A stretch of 17,011 bases of DNA from Temnopleurus reevesii. Its lineage: Eukaryota > Echinodermata > Echinoidea > Temnopleuroida > Temnopleuridae. Location: positions 21,070 to 38,080 of the forward strand of contig BQKZ01007417.1 in assembly GCA_036244855.1 (NCBI GenBank), written 5' to 3'. How positions within the stretch are numbered: position 1 is the stretch's first letter; every line of letters begins with the position of its first letter. The notes under the pieces are model-generated. The model saw only the letters and a list, made by a program, of their open reading frames with translations, ran no database searches and had not been told where the DNA came from. The position numbers and the translations under genes are program-made. Below, one piece after another: positions 6,601 to 13,290 of the stretch.

Positions 6601-8951
6601 TATCATGAAAAACATTCACTTTGTAAAATTCATTTTTATGATACATCTTTTCAATTTCATGTGTGTTTTAGGGGTAGTTGTTTTTTTGTATACTACCAAC
6701 GAGCAAATTGTTATTTTGGGCCTCAGATTCCCTTTAAAAATGATATTCGCCCCATAATTTGTTACCTTCAAGACATCATGAAGATAGTGGATTCCTTGTA
6801 ATCTCATGAACTCATCAATGCACTTAGACGCTAGTGAATTGCCACGGAATATCGTGTGAGGATCCCTGAAAACATTAATAATGAAAATCATTAGATTTAT
6901 AGATACCACATAAATGTACCATATGAATTGCCACATAAATTTTGCGTGGATCCCTGAAAATATTAAAAATCAAAACCTTAGATTCATAAATTGAGATACT
7001 GGAGTTGCCACGAAATGTTGTGTGATAATCCCTGAATATGGACATGATAATAAAGACTAAAGAGACATACAACTGAATACTCTGTGAGGATCTCTAGAAA
7101 AATATATATATGATGAGAAAAAAAATAAAAGTATAAATGCATTAAAAAACAGGAGTCAGAAAAATAAATGAATGTATTGAGGAAAAGGTGCATGTATCAT
7201 TAAGACATTCTATCTTATTTGCTACAAGCAATTTGTTTTCAAGATATCACTCATTATATACAACGGCCATAGGCTTATGTATACAAACCTTCCAAAATAA
7301 GAAAATTAAAACCTGTTAAAACATTGTGCAGGGCCCGCTGAAAGAACAGCTCACAGCTGAAAGTGGTTACCCTGAGTAAATAAGAGGTATTATTATTATA
7401 TCATCATTATCTGCTCATCCAAGTAAATCCCCAGTGAGCATTTGACAATGCAGAAACTGATCAATGTGGGTACCATCGAAATCTTCATCCAATTTGTATG
7501 CTTGAATTCATAACAAGGGCAGGTCTTGACTTTTAGACTATGATGATACTTCACTTTCACCACAAAGTCTGACTCAATTTACTTCAATCTCTTGGAAAAT
7601 GGAAAGTAAATATGACAGAGCACTTCACAGGAAGGAAATAGAAGAAAATTGTCACAGAATAAAGATTTCTCCGTCGCATCTCGACAAAAGGATGCGATAA
7701 CCCTGGGAAAGAATCCGTACGGTGATCTAACCGCCCACACTACGATGGGTTGCCATGGTGATGGGTTGAATAAGAATACTGGGTTTCCCTATTGATTTAG
7801 ACAATACTCCTCCTTTTTCAAAAGTCTTTTATTTTGTTCAAAACATCGAAGGAAGTCTTCCCACTCCTCTTCAAAACCATTTTGAAAATACTTTTTTACA
7901 CATTTGATTTTATTGGCCAAAGTATGTAATCTGATGAGATCACGAGATGTATGACTTACAATATTTGTTAATGTTCCGACTTAAAAAAAGAGTAAGCAAG
8001 AAAAGAGTATCATAAAAAGAATCACTATTAGAAACAATATAATTTCAAAAGGAGAGTATGAGCAAGAGTGAGAGAGAGAAAAAGAGAGAAAGAGAGAAAC
8101 ATTCCCAAGAAGTCTAAGAGAATTGCCACATAGTGACACCACTGCAGAACGTTCAAACTCCATTGACGTTATATCAGACGAAAGCATCATAGAAAACCAT
8201 AGCAACCAACTGTATAAAATACTGAGTTTTGTTGAAAGGTATGAAAAATCATTCCTCTTGGTTTCAAATGATGCTCATTTAAACTAATCCCAGAGCTGAT
8301 GTTAAAATCACAATACATGTAAGTTATAGTATTAATATTTCACAAAATTAAGTAAATGGTCTCATCTAAACCATATCAAATACTTACATGTAGTAATGCA
8401 ATTTCAAGTTCAAACCCCTTCGAACGTCAGAGTAATAATGATAACGATAATAACAATAAACCACATTAATATTGCAGAATGATAGCAGCTTTGCTCATTC
8501 TTGTTAAAATTAGGAGGTGTTGTTCAAAATCAACTGCAACTTTGCAAACTGTAAGTATGCGCATTTAACAAGACGTGCATGAAACAATGATTTTGATTTG
8601 TACTTTCCGATCAATTGCAACTTTTGAACAACACTCCCCTAGACTTTAATGATACAGAGAATTTGACCATTGGGGGCAAAGATATACCAGAGGTCTTATA
8701 GCCATAATCTTTATCTTCACAAACTGTCCAAGAAATATCATTGTCATCATTATCCTTAATTACTACCATCACTTAATCATTATGATAATCATTAATACTC
8801 ACGTAGTGGTTGATATCTCGTGTTCAGCTAGCACTCTTATAATAGGCAGGATTTGACCGTAGTGGTGGAAGAGCCTGACCAGTGGTCTCGCCGCCGTAAT
8901 CTTTTCCTTTACAAACTCCCCCAGGATATACACCGAGCTGGACGTTGTTGG
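577..8951 (-). CDS. RASA3: Ras GTPase-activating protein, GAP1 family (RASA2/RASA3-like), partial, seven exons
   Basis: Proteins of this family speed up GTP hydrolysis by Ras-type small GTPases at the plasma membrane and so switch off Ras signalling; they carry two C2 domains, a RasGAP domain, a PH domain and a Btk zinc motif. Seven minus-strand exons (8951-8803, 6865-6766, 5371-5282, 3776-3653, 2433-2327, 1713-1633, 660-577) join in frame to 245 residues, all RasGAP domain. Each has an AG acceptor and a GT donor, and intron phases agree at every join (2,0,0,1,0,0). Family signatures include [65 protein letters not shown] and [16 protein letters not shown]. No exon contains a stop. RASA3 and RASA2 are equally possible as closest relative; many invertebrates have a single gene for both. 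The 5' part (start codon, C2 domains) and 3' part (PH, Btk) are outside the window or not recognisable in it. Confidence 0.93.
830..1150 (-). pseudogene. Partial copy of exon 577-660 and its upstream intron, split by a MITE
   Basis: Positions 830-871 match 603-644 with one clear change. Similarity continues weakly through the acceptor side and resumes at the ATGTCTTTTATATAAT stretch after the MITE at 949-1121. The minus-strand reading retains [13 protein letters not shown], but no donor follows, so it is probably not used. It represents a tandem duplication with an offset of about 227 bp. Confidence 0.8.
949..1121. mobile_element. MITE copy 1 (GGGTGTTGTTCAAAA family)
   Basis: A 173-bp element with terminal inverted repeats of about 30 bp: GGGTGTTGCTCAAAAGTTGC at the left and CAACTTTTGAACAACACCCT at the right. 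It is flanked on both sides by TTA (946-948 and 1122-1124). The duplicate sequence without the element (around 720-735) acts as an approximate empty site. A 3-bp TTA duplication fits the PIF/Harbinger superfamily; no transposase is present. Confidence 0.85.
1125..1500. other. AT-rich intron with LINE-like (AATG/AATC)n tail
   Basis: An open frame on the plus strand here has no recognisable protein features. The stretch ending in GAATGAATAATCAATCAATC at about 1448-1473 looks like the short tandem tail of a retroelement 3' end. No gene is supported. Confidence 0.4.
1512..1598. mobile_element. Short MITE-like element with GGGGCCTGTWACAT ends
   Basis: GGGGCCTGTAACAT at 1514 faces ATGTAACAGGCCCC ending at 1596; the two are inverted with one mismatch over 14 bp. 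The interior is about 55 bp of AT-rich sequence. It lies in the intron between exons 577-660 and 1633-1713. Family unknown. Confidence 0.6.
1633..1713 (-). CDS. RASA3: RasGAP exon 6 of window
   Basis: The 81-nt exon has 27 codons, phase 0-0, with acceptor TTTTCAG and donor GTGAGT. It reads [20 protein letters not shown], then HVNPDKL, matching the GAP1-family helix DPQTSRTL-LISK-VQTLG. No partial copy was found beside it. Confidence 0.92.
1948..2278 (-). pseudogene. Two tandem partial copies of exon 2327-2433 with donor-side intron
   Basis: Together with 2279-2433 these form three units of about 165 bp (starts near 1948, 2111 and 2279). The unit at 2111-2278 is nearly identical to the exon from the [10 protein letters not shown] codons to the GTAAGT donor, but has TAA in place of the Glu codon (HLKK then stop). 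The unit at 1948-2110 has two in-frame stops and a lost donor, so it is older. Neither has the exon's 5' part or acceptor, so they should not be spliced in. Confidence 0.9.
2327..2433 (-). CDS. RASA3: RasGAP exon 5 of window: FLR / PAILSP motif
   Basis: The 107-nt exon is two bases plus 35 codons, phase 1 in and phase 0 out, with acceptor TATACAG and donor GTAAGT. It reads [18 protein letters not shown], then [17 protein letters not shown]. The FLR...PAILSP block is the most conserved RasGAP signature. Its Arg (codon at 2384-2386) aligns with the second conserved arginine, which supports the catalytic loop. This is the last unit of a three-unit array of about 165 bp; the two units at lower coordinates carry stop codons. 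Confidence 0.94.
2575..2830 (+). mobile_element. tRNA-derived SINE, copy 1
   Basis: The tRNA-like head has an A box near 2586-2596 (TGGTGTAATGG), an anticodon-like loop CTTTCAA and a B box GGTTTGAATCC at 2630-2640. It resembles tRNA-Glu. The body (CCCACCCATGG, CTTCCTTCAGCAAGAAATTC, CATCCACA-TGTGCTGCA, CCCAGGTAAA) recurs in copies at 4201-4600, 9782-9903 and 12973-13290. The 3' end carries GATAAGCGTTAAATAAAAAC. Too diverged to be a working tRNA. Confidence 0.85.
2950..3106. repeat. Degenerate TATAGACAGGT-type repeat
   Basis: Several copies of a CTATAGACAGGT-like word occur (CTGTCTATAG at 2956, then ATAGACAGATGACC, TGTAGACAGGTTC and CTATAGACAGGTGGC). They are spaced irregularly and occur in both orientations. 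This looks like an internally repetitive element in the intron between exons 2327-2433 and 3653-3776. Confidence 0.55.
3262..3419. mobile_element. MITE-like element with GTGTTTCAA ends
   Basis: GTGTTTCAA at 3262-3270 is mirrored by TTGAAACAC at 3411-3419. Inside, GACTTTAAGAATGAC and GGTCATTCTAAAAGTC are also roughly inverted. The AACTGGTATCCACTTTTGTGC core resembles the element at about 4369-4520, which suggests the two are related. Confidence 0.6.
3495..3566 (-). pseudogene. Partial copy of exon 3653-3776 with its donor
   Basis: The sequence repeats 3647-3718 (donor plus the last ~66 nt of the exon) almost without change at an offset of 152 bp. The reading [16 protein letters not shown] is shifted out of context because the upstream exon part and acceptor are absent. 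The intact GTAAGT donor could act as a competing 5' splice site only if transcripts read through the first donor. Confidence 0.88.
3567..3646. repeat. 11-12 bp minisatellite, unit ATGTGAGTATC
   Basis: About six imperfect units (ATGTGAGTATC, ATTTGAATATC, ATGTGAGTTTC, ATGTGAGTATC, ATGTGAGTGGTC, ATGTGAGTATC) fill the space between the true exon and its partial copy. It probably arose by slippage within the same duplication. Confidence 0.85.
3653..3776 (-). CDS. RASA3: RasGAP exon 4 of window
   Basis: The 124-nt exon is 41 codons plus one base. The acceptor follows a T-rich run (GTTTTGTAG), and the donor is GTAAGT. It reads [20 protein letters not shown], then [20 protein letters not shown] and P. 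The [13 protein letters not shown] pattern is characteristic of RASA2/RASA3. Its 3' 64 nt and donor are repeated about 152 bp downstream in the gene (3495-3566). Confidence 0.92.
4201..4600 (+). mobile_element. Diverged SINE body with CR1/L2-like tail, split by a MITE-like insert
   Basis: CCCACCCATGG, CATCCACACCGTGCTGC and ACCCAGGTGCAATTTGGGTA match the SINE body seen at 2640-2730. The tail AAAGCGCTTTGAGCAGTCAT...GGCACTATATGAATACCA...TTATTATCA resembles CR1/L2 LINE 3' ends. Between them, about 4369-4520, is an inverted-repeat segment: AATGACTGGTATCCTTTCTT faces AAGAACTGATACCAGTCGTT. Confidence 0.65.
4610..5275. other. Intron sequence, no gene seen
   Basis: Open frames of 80-90 codons occur on both strands over 4618-4890, but they overlap and have no splice or family features. 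The AATTTCATGG/GAATTTCATG words hint at an old repeat. Nothing else is supported. Confidence 0.4.
5282..5371 (-). CDS. RASA3: RasGAP exon 3 of window
   Basis: The 90-nt, phase 0-0 exon has 30 codons, with acceptor CCCTCAG and donor GTGAGT. The peptide [16 protein letters not shown], then [14 protein letters not shown], matches the GAP1-family stretch after the arginine-finger helix, where CEID and KDGENL are typical. No second copy of this exon was seen nearby. Confidence 0.9.
5629..6180 (+). pseudogene. Decayed LINE (CR1/L2-like) reverse transcriptase C-terminus and 3' end
   Basis: Translated pieces read [54 protein letters not shown] and [18 protein letters not shown]. These are the familiar C-terminal segments of CR1/L2/Jockey-type LINE ORF2. 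Stops after SNSS and after VVV, plus a frameshift near 5795, show that it is dead. The 3' end GTGACTGTGCTATATAAATT followed by ATTATTATTATC is typical of such elements. It lies in the intron between exons 5282-5371 and 6766-6865, on the opposite strand to the host gene. Confidence 0.85.
5854..6712 (+). repeat. 430-bp direct duplication with N at the junction
   Basis: Positions 5854-6282 and 6284-6712 match with only scattered single-base differences. The repeat covers the LINE C-terminus from the RSRQDKL codons, the LINE 3' end and about 100 bp of following sequence. The single N (6283) sits exactly between the copies. This may be two overlapping contig ends left unmerged. Confidence 0.92.
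6766..6865 (-). CDS. RASA3: RasGAP exon 2 of window: arginine-finger exon
   Basis: The 100-nt exon is one base plus 33 codons. The acceptor is TTTTCAG and the donor GTAAC. It reads [19 protein letters not shown] followed by [14 protein letters not shown]. The Arg in FRGNSLASK (codon at 6844-6846) aligns with the arginine finger that RasGAPs insert into the Ras active site, so the catalytic residue is present. Three degraded copies of the acceptor and 5' half of this exon lie just upstream in the gene, at 6925-7105. Confidence 0.93.
6925..7105 (-). pseudogene. Three degraded copies of the acceptor and 5' half of exon 6766-6865
   Basis: The exon's GAATTGCCACGGAATATCGT...GGATCCCTGAAAA stretch (6836-6870) recurs at about 6925-6962, 7002-7037 and 7066-7105. 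The copy nearest the exon reads [10 protein letters not shown] and the next [10 protein letters not shown] after a CAG acceptor, so two keep acceptor-like sites. None is followed by the exon's 3' half or donor. Units are about 65-90 bp apart. Confidence 0.8.
7106..8512. other. Intron between exons 6766-6865 and 8803-8951
   Basis: No exon was found. A LINE/SINE-like 3' tail occurs near 7330-7415 (GAAAGTGGTTACCCTGAGTA then ATTATTATTATA), and a purine-rich GAGAGAGAAAAAGAGAGAAA run at about 8065-8098. The rest is unremarkable AT-rich DNA. Confidence 0.5.
8513..8639. mobile_element. MITE copy 2 (same family as 949-1121)
   Basis: The ends GGAGGTGTTGTTCAAAATCA and TGCAACTTTTGAACAACACT are inverted, with TTA on the left and CTA on the right. 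The interior has the family words GCGCATTTAACAAGACGTGC and ATGAAACAATGATTTTGATT. At about 127 bp it is internally shorter than the others. It abuts the decayed exon copy at 8640-8739 and probably inserted into it. Confidence 0.85.
8640..8739 (-). pseudogene. Old, decayed copy of the middle of exon 8803-8951
   Basis: TTTGACC, ACCAG-GGTCT, GCC-TAATCTTT-TCTT and ACAAACT match exon positions 8850-8931 at an offset of about 190 bp. The minus-strand translation [20 protein letters not shown] parallels [20 protein letters not shown] in the true exon, then diverges. No acceptor or donor remains. Confidence 0.72.
8803..8951 (-). CDS. RASA3: RasGAP exon 1 of window: start of GAP domain
   Basis: The 149-nt exon gives 49 codons plus two bases. 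The acceptor is preceded by a CT-rich run on the minus strand (TTTTCTTTTCCAG), and the donor is GTGAGT. The peptide includes [20 protein letters not shown], then a [20 protein letters not shown] segment. This corresponds to the first helices of the GAP1-family GAP domain, just after the second C2 domain. The exon ends in phase 2 (AC), and the G of the next exon completes a Thr codon. A decayed copy of its middle part lies at 8640-8739. Confidence 0.9.
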
Positions 8952-9540
8952 CTGGAAAAGAAAACGAGACAAGAGGACTAATGTTAACATACAAGTTGAT
9001 AATGTTGTTGTTGTTGTTGTTGTTGTTTAGGTTATGGTGTTTCAGTCAAGTTTGGCTATTTACGCTAATTAACAAACAAACTTTGTACTTCTCCATTTAT
9101 ATTTTTCATGCAACCAAAATATTCTTTTAATAGCAAAATTGTTCGTGATATTATTACCGTGAAAAAACATTATTGAATTGTGTAATTTCACCCATTCAGA
9201 ACACATGTAAGGATATCTATGTATGAACTCTGTAAAATACAATATGCATTGTTTTTAAACATGAAATTACGTTTTGAGCCATTTGGAGCTTGACAATTTT
9301 TTGCCCTTCTCACGTTATTCCAAAACCGTGTACCAAGTTGTCACCAGAATGGTCTAAAAAGTTGCATAAGACTTGAGAGAAAAAAGTAACAAGGAATTTA
9401 CAGCCACATGATAGAGCAAAATGTTCTACTTTCTACTATGTTCATATCTTCATCACGTTGTACAAGTATTTTGGTTGACATTTTCGCATTCTTCTGTTGT
9501 ATCTGGGGAACGAGCGACGAGGCGGAACACAGTATAAATC
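8952..9540. other. No gene seen; (TTG)n microsatellite
   Basis: A pure TTG run lies at about 9002-9028. No upstream exon of the RasGAP gene was recognised. A TACTATGTTCATATCTTCAT stretch near 9434 recurs at about 10030. Confidence 0.5.
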
Positions 9541-9543
9541 GAA

Positions 9544-9665
9544 GGGAGAGAGAGAGAGAGAGGGGGGGGTGAGAGTGGAGGAGAGGGCGGGGGAGGGGAG
9601 ATGGTTATGAGGGAGAGAGAAAGAGAGGGAGAGAGAGAGGGTGGGGTGAGGTAGAGTGAAAGGGG
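9544..9665 (+). repeat. Polypurine (GA)n / G-rich tract
   Basis: About 120 bases on the plus strand are almost all A and G, with GAGAGAGAGAGAGA and a GGGGGGGG run. The minus-strand open frames here (runs of S, P and L) come from this composition and are not genes. Confidence 0.9.
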
Positions 9666-9781
9666 GACTTCTTGAGTGAAGGAGAAGAGGTTGAAACGGT
9701 GTTTGATGTGGTACGCTTTGTCGCTTTGTTTTAATCTTTTTTCTGACATATTTCCTTTGGTCCGCTAGGTTCGGTCTTGAN

Positions 9782-9903
9782 TGAGTGCAGCACAATGTGG
9801 ATGAATTTCTTGCTGAAGGAAATTAACGCCATGGGTGGGACTCGAACCTACGACCCTCTAGTTGAAAGGCGAGAGTCATGACCACTACACCACGGCGCCT
9901 CCA
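9782..9903 (-). mobile_element. tRNA-derived SINE, copy 2 (head and part of body)
   Basis: On the minus strand: TGGAGGCGCCGTGGTGTAGT at the 5' end, then CTTTCAA loop, B box GGTTCGAGTCC (9838-9848), CCCACCCATGGCGTTAATTT and the CATCCACATTGTGCTGCACT segment. It breaks off at the N at 9781, where the full copy at 12973-13290 continues with CAACCCAGGTGAGG. Confidence 0.9.
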
Positions 9904-10078
9904 CATAGTACCCATACAATATGTGTCTCGTAAGTTATATTCTCCTCAAAGTTAGGGTATAAAGGTATTGATTCTTGTTGGCTGGGCAAGGAAACATGGA
10001 AAGTCGCTATGCATTTTCTCTCACTTTTTACTATGTTCATATCTTCATTAGATAACTGATCCACTAATTGACTGGTCC

Positions 10079-10308
10079 AGTTGAGGACTCTGTGTTCTGA
10101 TAGCACCCACCTCTGCATATTGTCTTACCCTGAACACACAGGGACTGCATAGTACTAAACCATAGAGTCCTTACATAACCCTCTGATCAGTTGAAGACTC
10201 TGTGTTCTGATAGCAGCCACCTCTGCATAGTGTCTTACACTGAACACACAGGGACTGCATAGTACTAAACCATAGAGTCCTTACATAACCGGCTGATCAT
10301 GCTTACCC
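10079..10308. repeat. 110-bp tandem repeat, two units
   Basis: Units start at 10079 and 10189 (AGTTGAGGACTC / AGTTGAAGACTC) and are nearly identical through GTGTTCTGATAGCA, CCACCTCTGCATA, CTGAACACACAGGGACTGCA and ACCATAGAGTCCTTACATAA. Confidence 0.92.
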
Positions 10309-10320
10309 ATCTGATCGATC

Positions 10321-10382
10321 CTATGTGTTCAGTGCAAGAGAATATGCAGACGTGGGTGCTATCAGAACACAGAGTCCTCAAC
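10321..10382. repeat. Inverted copy of the first ~62 bp of the 110-bp repeat
   Basis: The minus-strand reading AGTTGAGGACTCTGTGTTCT, then GATAGCACCCAC-TCTGCATA, matches the start of the unit at 10079 with a few changes in the last 25 bases. The block 10079-10382 is thus bounded by long inverted repeats, like a foldback or MITE element that has duplicated one arm. Confidence 0.9.
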
Positions 10383-10389
10383 TTACAAT

Positions 10390-10635
10390 GTATCAACCAA
10401 TTGACTTCTAAAATCTAAGACTACATTGAGACTTAATACATAGTTCACTTGGTTCCTGTATGCAATGGGTTAATGGAAAAGTGGCACCAACCTGAAAAAG
10501 TGCCATCTTTAATCAGGAACATTTATGTATTTTGACGGTTGTACCATTGTCTTTGTTGAAATTGCAAAAAAAAAAGGGGCTCTTGATGATTTCCTTTGAA
10601 ATAAAAAATTCCTGTAAAATGTTCTGGAAGACAAA
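10390..10635. other. No gene seen
   Basis: AT-rich sequence without recognisable repeats except an A run at about 10566-10575. The minus-strand open frame overlapping 10509-10742 runs into the MITE and is not a gene. Confidence 0.4.
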
Positions 10636-10810
10636 GGGGCGTTGTTCAAAATCAACTGCAAATCAACTGCAATATTGCAAATTGTAACGCGCATTTTCAT
10701 TCGCACACGGTATGCATATTTAACAAGACGCGCATGAAACAATGATTTTGATTAGCACGGTCCGATCAACTGCAACTTGCGATCAATTGCAACTTTTGGA
10801 AAACAGCCCT
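10636..10810. mobile_element. MITE copy 3 (same family)
   Basis: GGGGCGTTGTTCAAAATCAA at the left and GCAACTTTTGGAAAACAGCC at the right are diverged inverted ends. The interior contains GTAACGCGCATTTTCATTCG, ATTTAACAAGACGCGCATGA and AACAATGATTTTGATTAGCA. The flanks (AAA / TAT) no longer show a clear target duplication. Confidence 0.85.
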
Positions 10811-11870
10811 ATAGTATACACATAAAAAATCTTTAAAATCATCCAAATCAATTACTTAAAGGTATAGATTCGTAATGGTCGGGATGCAGAAAGTGATGTG
10901 ATACAAAATGATGTATTCACAAGTTGCTTTACATACATAAATGTTACTGTGCACGAAATAAGGAGAGAAAATTGTACGTATTCTGGAGTATTTTACGTCA
11001 AACACGCCAATTAGCCATGATTCCTACGGTGTACTAAGTGCTTTCTCACAGGGGAGCGTCAGCCCGGAATGGGCGGAGCGATCGGTGGTATTGTCTGTGG
11101 TGTGTGAGTTCGCATTCATTTCGTACGTGAAGCATGTTGTGCTAGGGAAGGAGACCGCAGCATTATTTTTTATTTTGCTATAATTAAGCCATTTCTTGAT
11201 CGATTTTAATCAAATTAACTATGAATATGCTCTAATTTTCCATTGAAAAACTTAATTATGGATATATACTTTTACTACAGCTCACAAAGTAGTTAAACAT
11301 CTGAAGCGCAATCCTCCCAAAACTGGTCTATCGGTCTAATATCTAATTCTGGATGCAAATGGACTATAATGGATTAAATGAATTAAATCAATCATATAAT
11401 ACAACTACTACTAGTTTCCTTAATTAGAACATTCAGAATAACACATTAGGAATGCAATACAAATGGTTGTGCACATCCATCATTGCCCGTTGTCTGTGAT
11501 TTATTAGATTCTGGTTAAAAAAGAAAAAAGCAGAAAAGAGAAAAAAATCATCCTGACATTTCTGAAGATGATACGCGAATTCAAGATGATGTGTAAATGC
11601 CATATGCCTCCAAGCTTCTACCGACCAAAAAACTGCATGCAAGGTATTTCAAGTTTGAATTGCACAAATGGCTTAAAGGGTACCTAGCAAAAAGAATTAT
11701 GTATGTCATAATTATGTCATTCTTTGCTTTATAAGGTTCAACTTTTATCATGATTTATAATATGTACAAGTAATTTGATTATCTATAATTTGGAATCAAC
11801 TTTTATATAAGGCACCGCCTTCCTGTTGATTTCCATACACTTTAAACTTTAACTTGTACTGTCTAAACTG
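10811..11870. other. No gene seen; one GC-richer patch
   Basis: Mostly AT-rich. About 11041-11160 is richer in G, C and CpG (AGCGTCAGCCCGGAATGGGC) and open in one plus frame, but has no family signature. It may be an old repeat or a regulatory patch. Confidence 0.4.
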
Positions 11871-11965
11871 TTGAATGTTTTTCTATTTTTGTATTTTCCA
11901 TGTATTGTTTTTGTTGTTTTTATGAAAGTGTTGAATAAATGAAATAAATAAATAAAATAAATAAA
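11871..11965 (+). mobile_element. Probable retroelement 3' tail with (AAAT)n
   Basis: T-rich sequence followed by GTGTTGAATAAATGAAATAA and repeated AAAT units to about 11965 is typical of a LINE 3' end. No coding part was recognised upstream. Confidence 0.45.
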
Positions 11966-12103
11966 TTTGCTATTTGGAAGTGTCCATAAAGCTAATTATC
12001 CTAAAAATTACGATATTAAAGAGTTGCTCTGTTGTTCGAATTTTTAATTTCTAAAACAGAAATTTTCTCATGATTAATCTAAAACAACTTGTATGAAGAC
12101 TAA

Positions 12104-12268
12104 GGGAGTGTTGTTCAAAATCATCTGCAACTTTGCAAATTGTAACGCAAATTTTCATTCGCGCTCGGTATGCGCATTTAACAAGATGCGCATGAAATAA
12201 TAATTTTGATTGGCGCATTCCAATCAATTGCAACTTGCAATTAATTGCAACGTTTGAACAACACCCCT
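12104..12268. mobile_element. MITE copy 4 (same family)
   Basis: GGGAGTGTTGTTCAAAATCA at the left and GCAACGTTTGAACAACACCC at the right. The interior has GTAACGCAAATTTTCATTCG, GCATTTAACAAGATGCGCAT and TTTTGATTGGCGCATTCCAA. It is about 165 bp long, and a target duplication is not clear. Confidence 0.87.
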
Positions 12269-12972
12269 TCAGTCTCACAGTGAAGCTAATGGCATGTGCA
12301 CACAGCACAACACACACACATTAAAAGAGCCTCAGAATGCTAGGCTAAACTTAGGTTCCGTATATGAATAATAAACAAAACAATTTATTTGCTTCCAACT
12401 TCTTTACTCGTGATCCATATTATTCCACATCATCATAGTTATTCATGGTAAGTTTTATGCACTTTTGTAATAAACAAGTTCTATTCTAGGGCTTTAGATG
12501 CCCTTTAAAAAACTGAATTCATCATTTTTTCTGTGTGAGCTTATAAATAAAACCAAGAGATAAACCATTAAAAATAATAATTTCAGTATCGTAACAAGAG
12601 TAAAAGAATTGATATCTGAATTTCGAATTGCATGGAAGTTCATTTGATTGAGATGATAAATATTAGAATTTATTCAACTTAATTTTTGTCATACTGATTG
12701 CTTGTATTTTCTTACATGAGCACCTAAGTCATAACGTACAATTAAAAAAATCTGAATAATTCCCAACACGCACATCTCAAGAGTAAGCATCAAAACATCT
12801 TCCCCTGCACAATGACCATGGCAGACTAAGAAACTGAACAAAATACTCCTATCAGGCCTTCATGATATCACTAAAAAAACCCAGAAAACTCTTCTACCCT
12901 CTAATCCTGTGAAATTCATGAAGAAAAAGGTGTAAAATCTCTTACTACATTAACAGGGGATATACTTTCTTT
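12269..12972. other. No gene seen
   Basis: AT-rich sequence with a short CACACACACA run at about 12308. No exon, RNA gene or clear repeat was recognised on either strand. Confidence 0.45.
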
Positions 12973-13026
<54 letters not shown>

Positions 13027-13290
13027 GATTTGTATAGCGCTTAATACGAAGCGTTTCTATTAAGCGCTCTGTGCATTATTACCCAGCTACATGTATAGCA
13101 TGGCTACCATTTGGCACTCACTGCATTCAAGGAATTTCTTCCTACCAGTACCCATTTACCTCACCTGGGTTGAGTGCAGCATAGTGTGGATGAATCTCTT
13201 GCTGAAGGAAATTAACGCCATGGGTAGGATTCGAACCTACGACCCTCGGGTTGAAAAATGAGTTGGAACCACTACACCACGACGCCTCCA
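12973..13290 (-). mobile_element. tRNA-derived SINE, full-length copy with (TTA)n tail
   Basis: Read on the minus strand it starts TGGAGGCGTCGTGGTGTAGT, has a perfect B box GGTTCGAATCC (13227-13237), then CCTACCCATGGCGTTAATTT, CATCCACACTATGCTGCACT, CAACCCAGGTGAGG, GGTAATAATGCACAGAGCGC and AAGCGCTATACAAATC. It ends in a 3' tail of about 17 TTA units (plus-strand TAA run 12973-13024). This is the best reference copy for the family in the window. Confidence 0.92.

Noticed and set aside
9442..9795. 117- and 98-codon minus-strand frames rich in S, P and L
   Set aside because: Produced by the (GA)n/poly-G tract at 9544-9665. One also spans the N at 9781.
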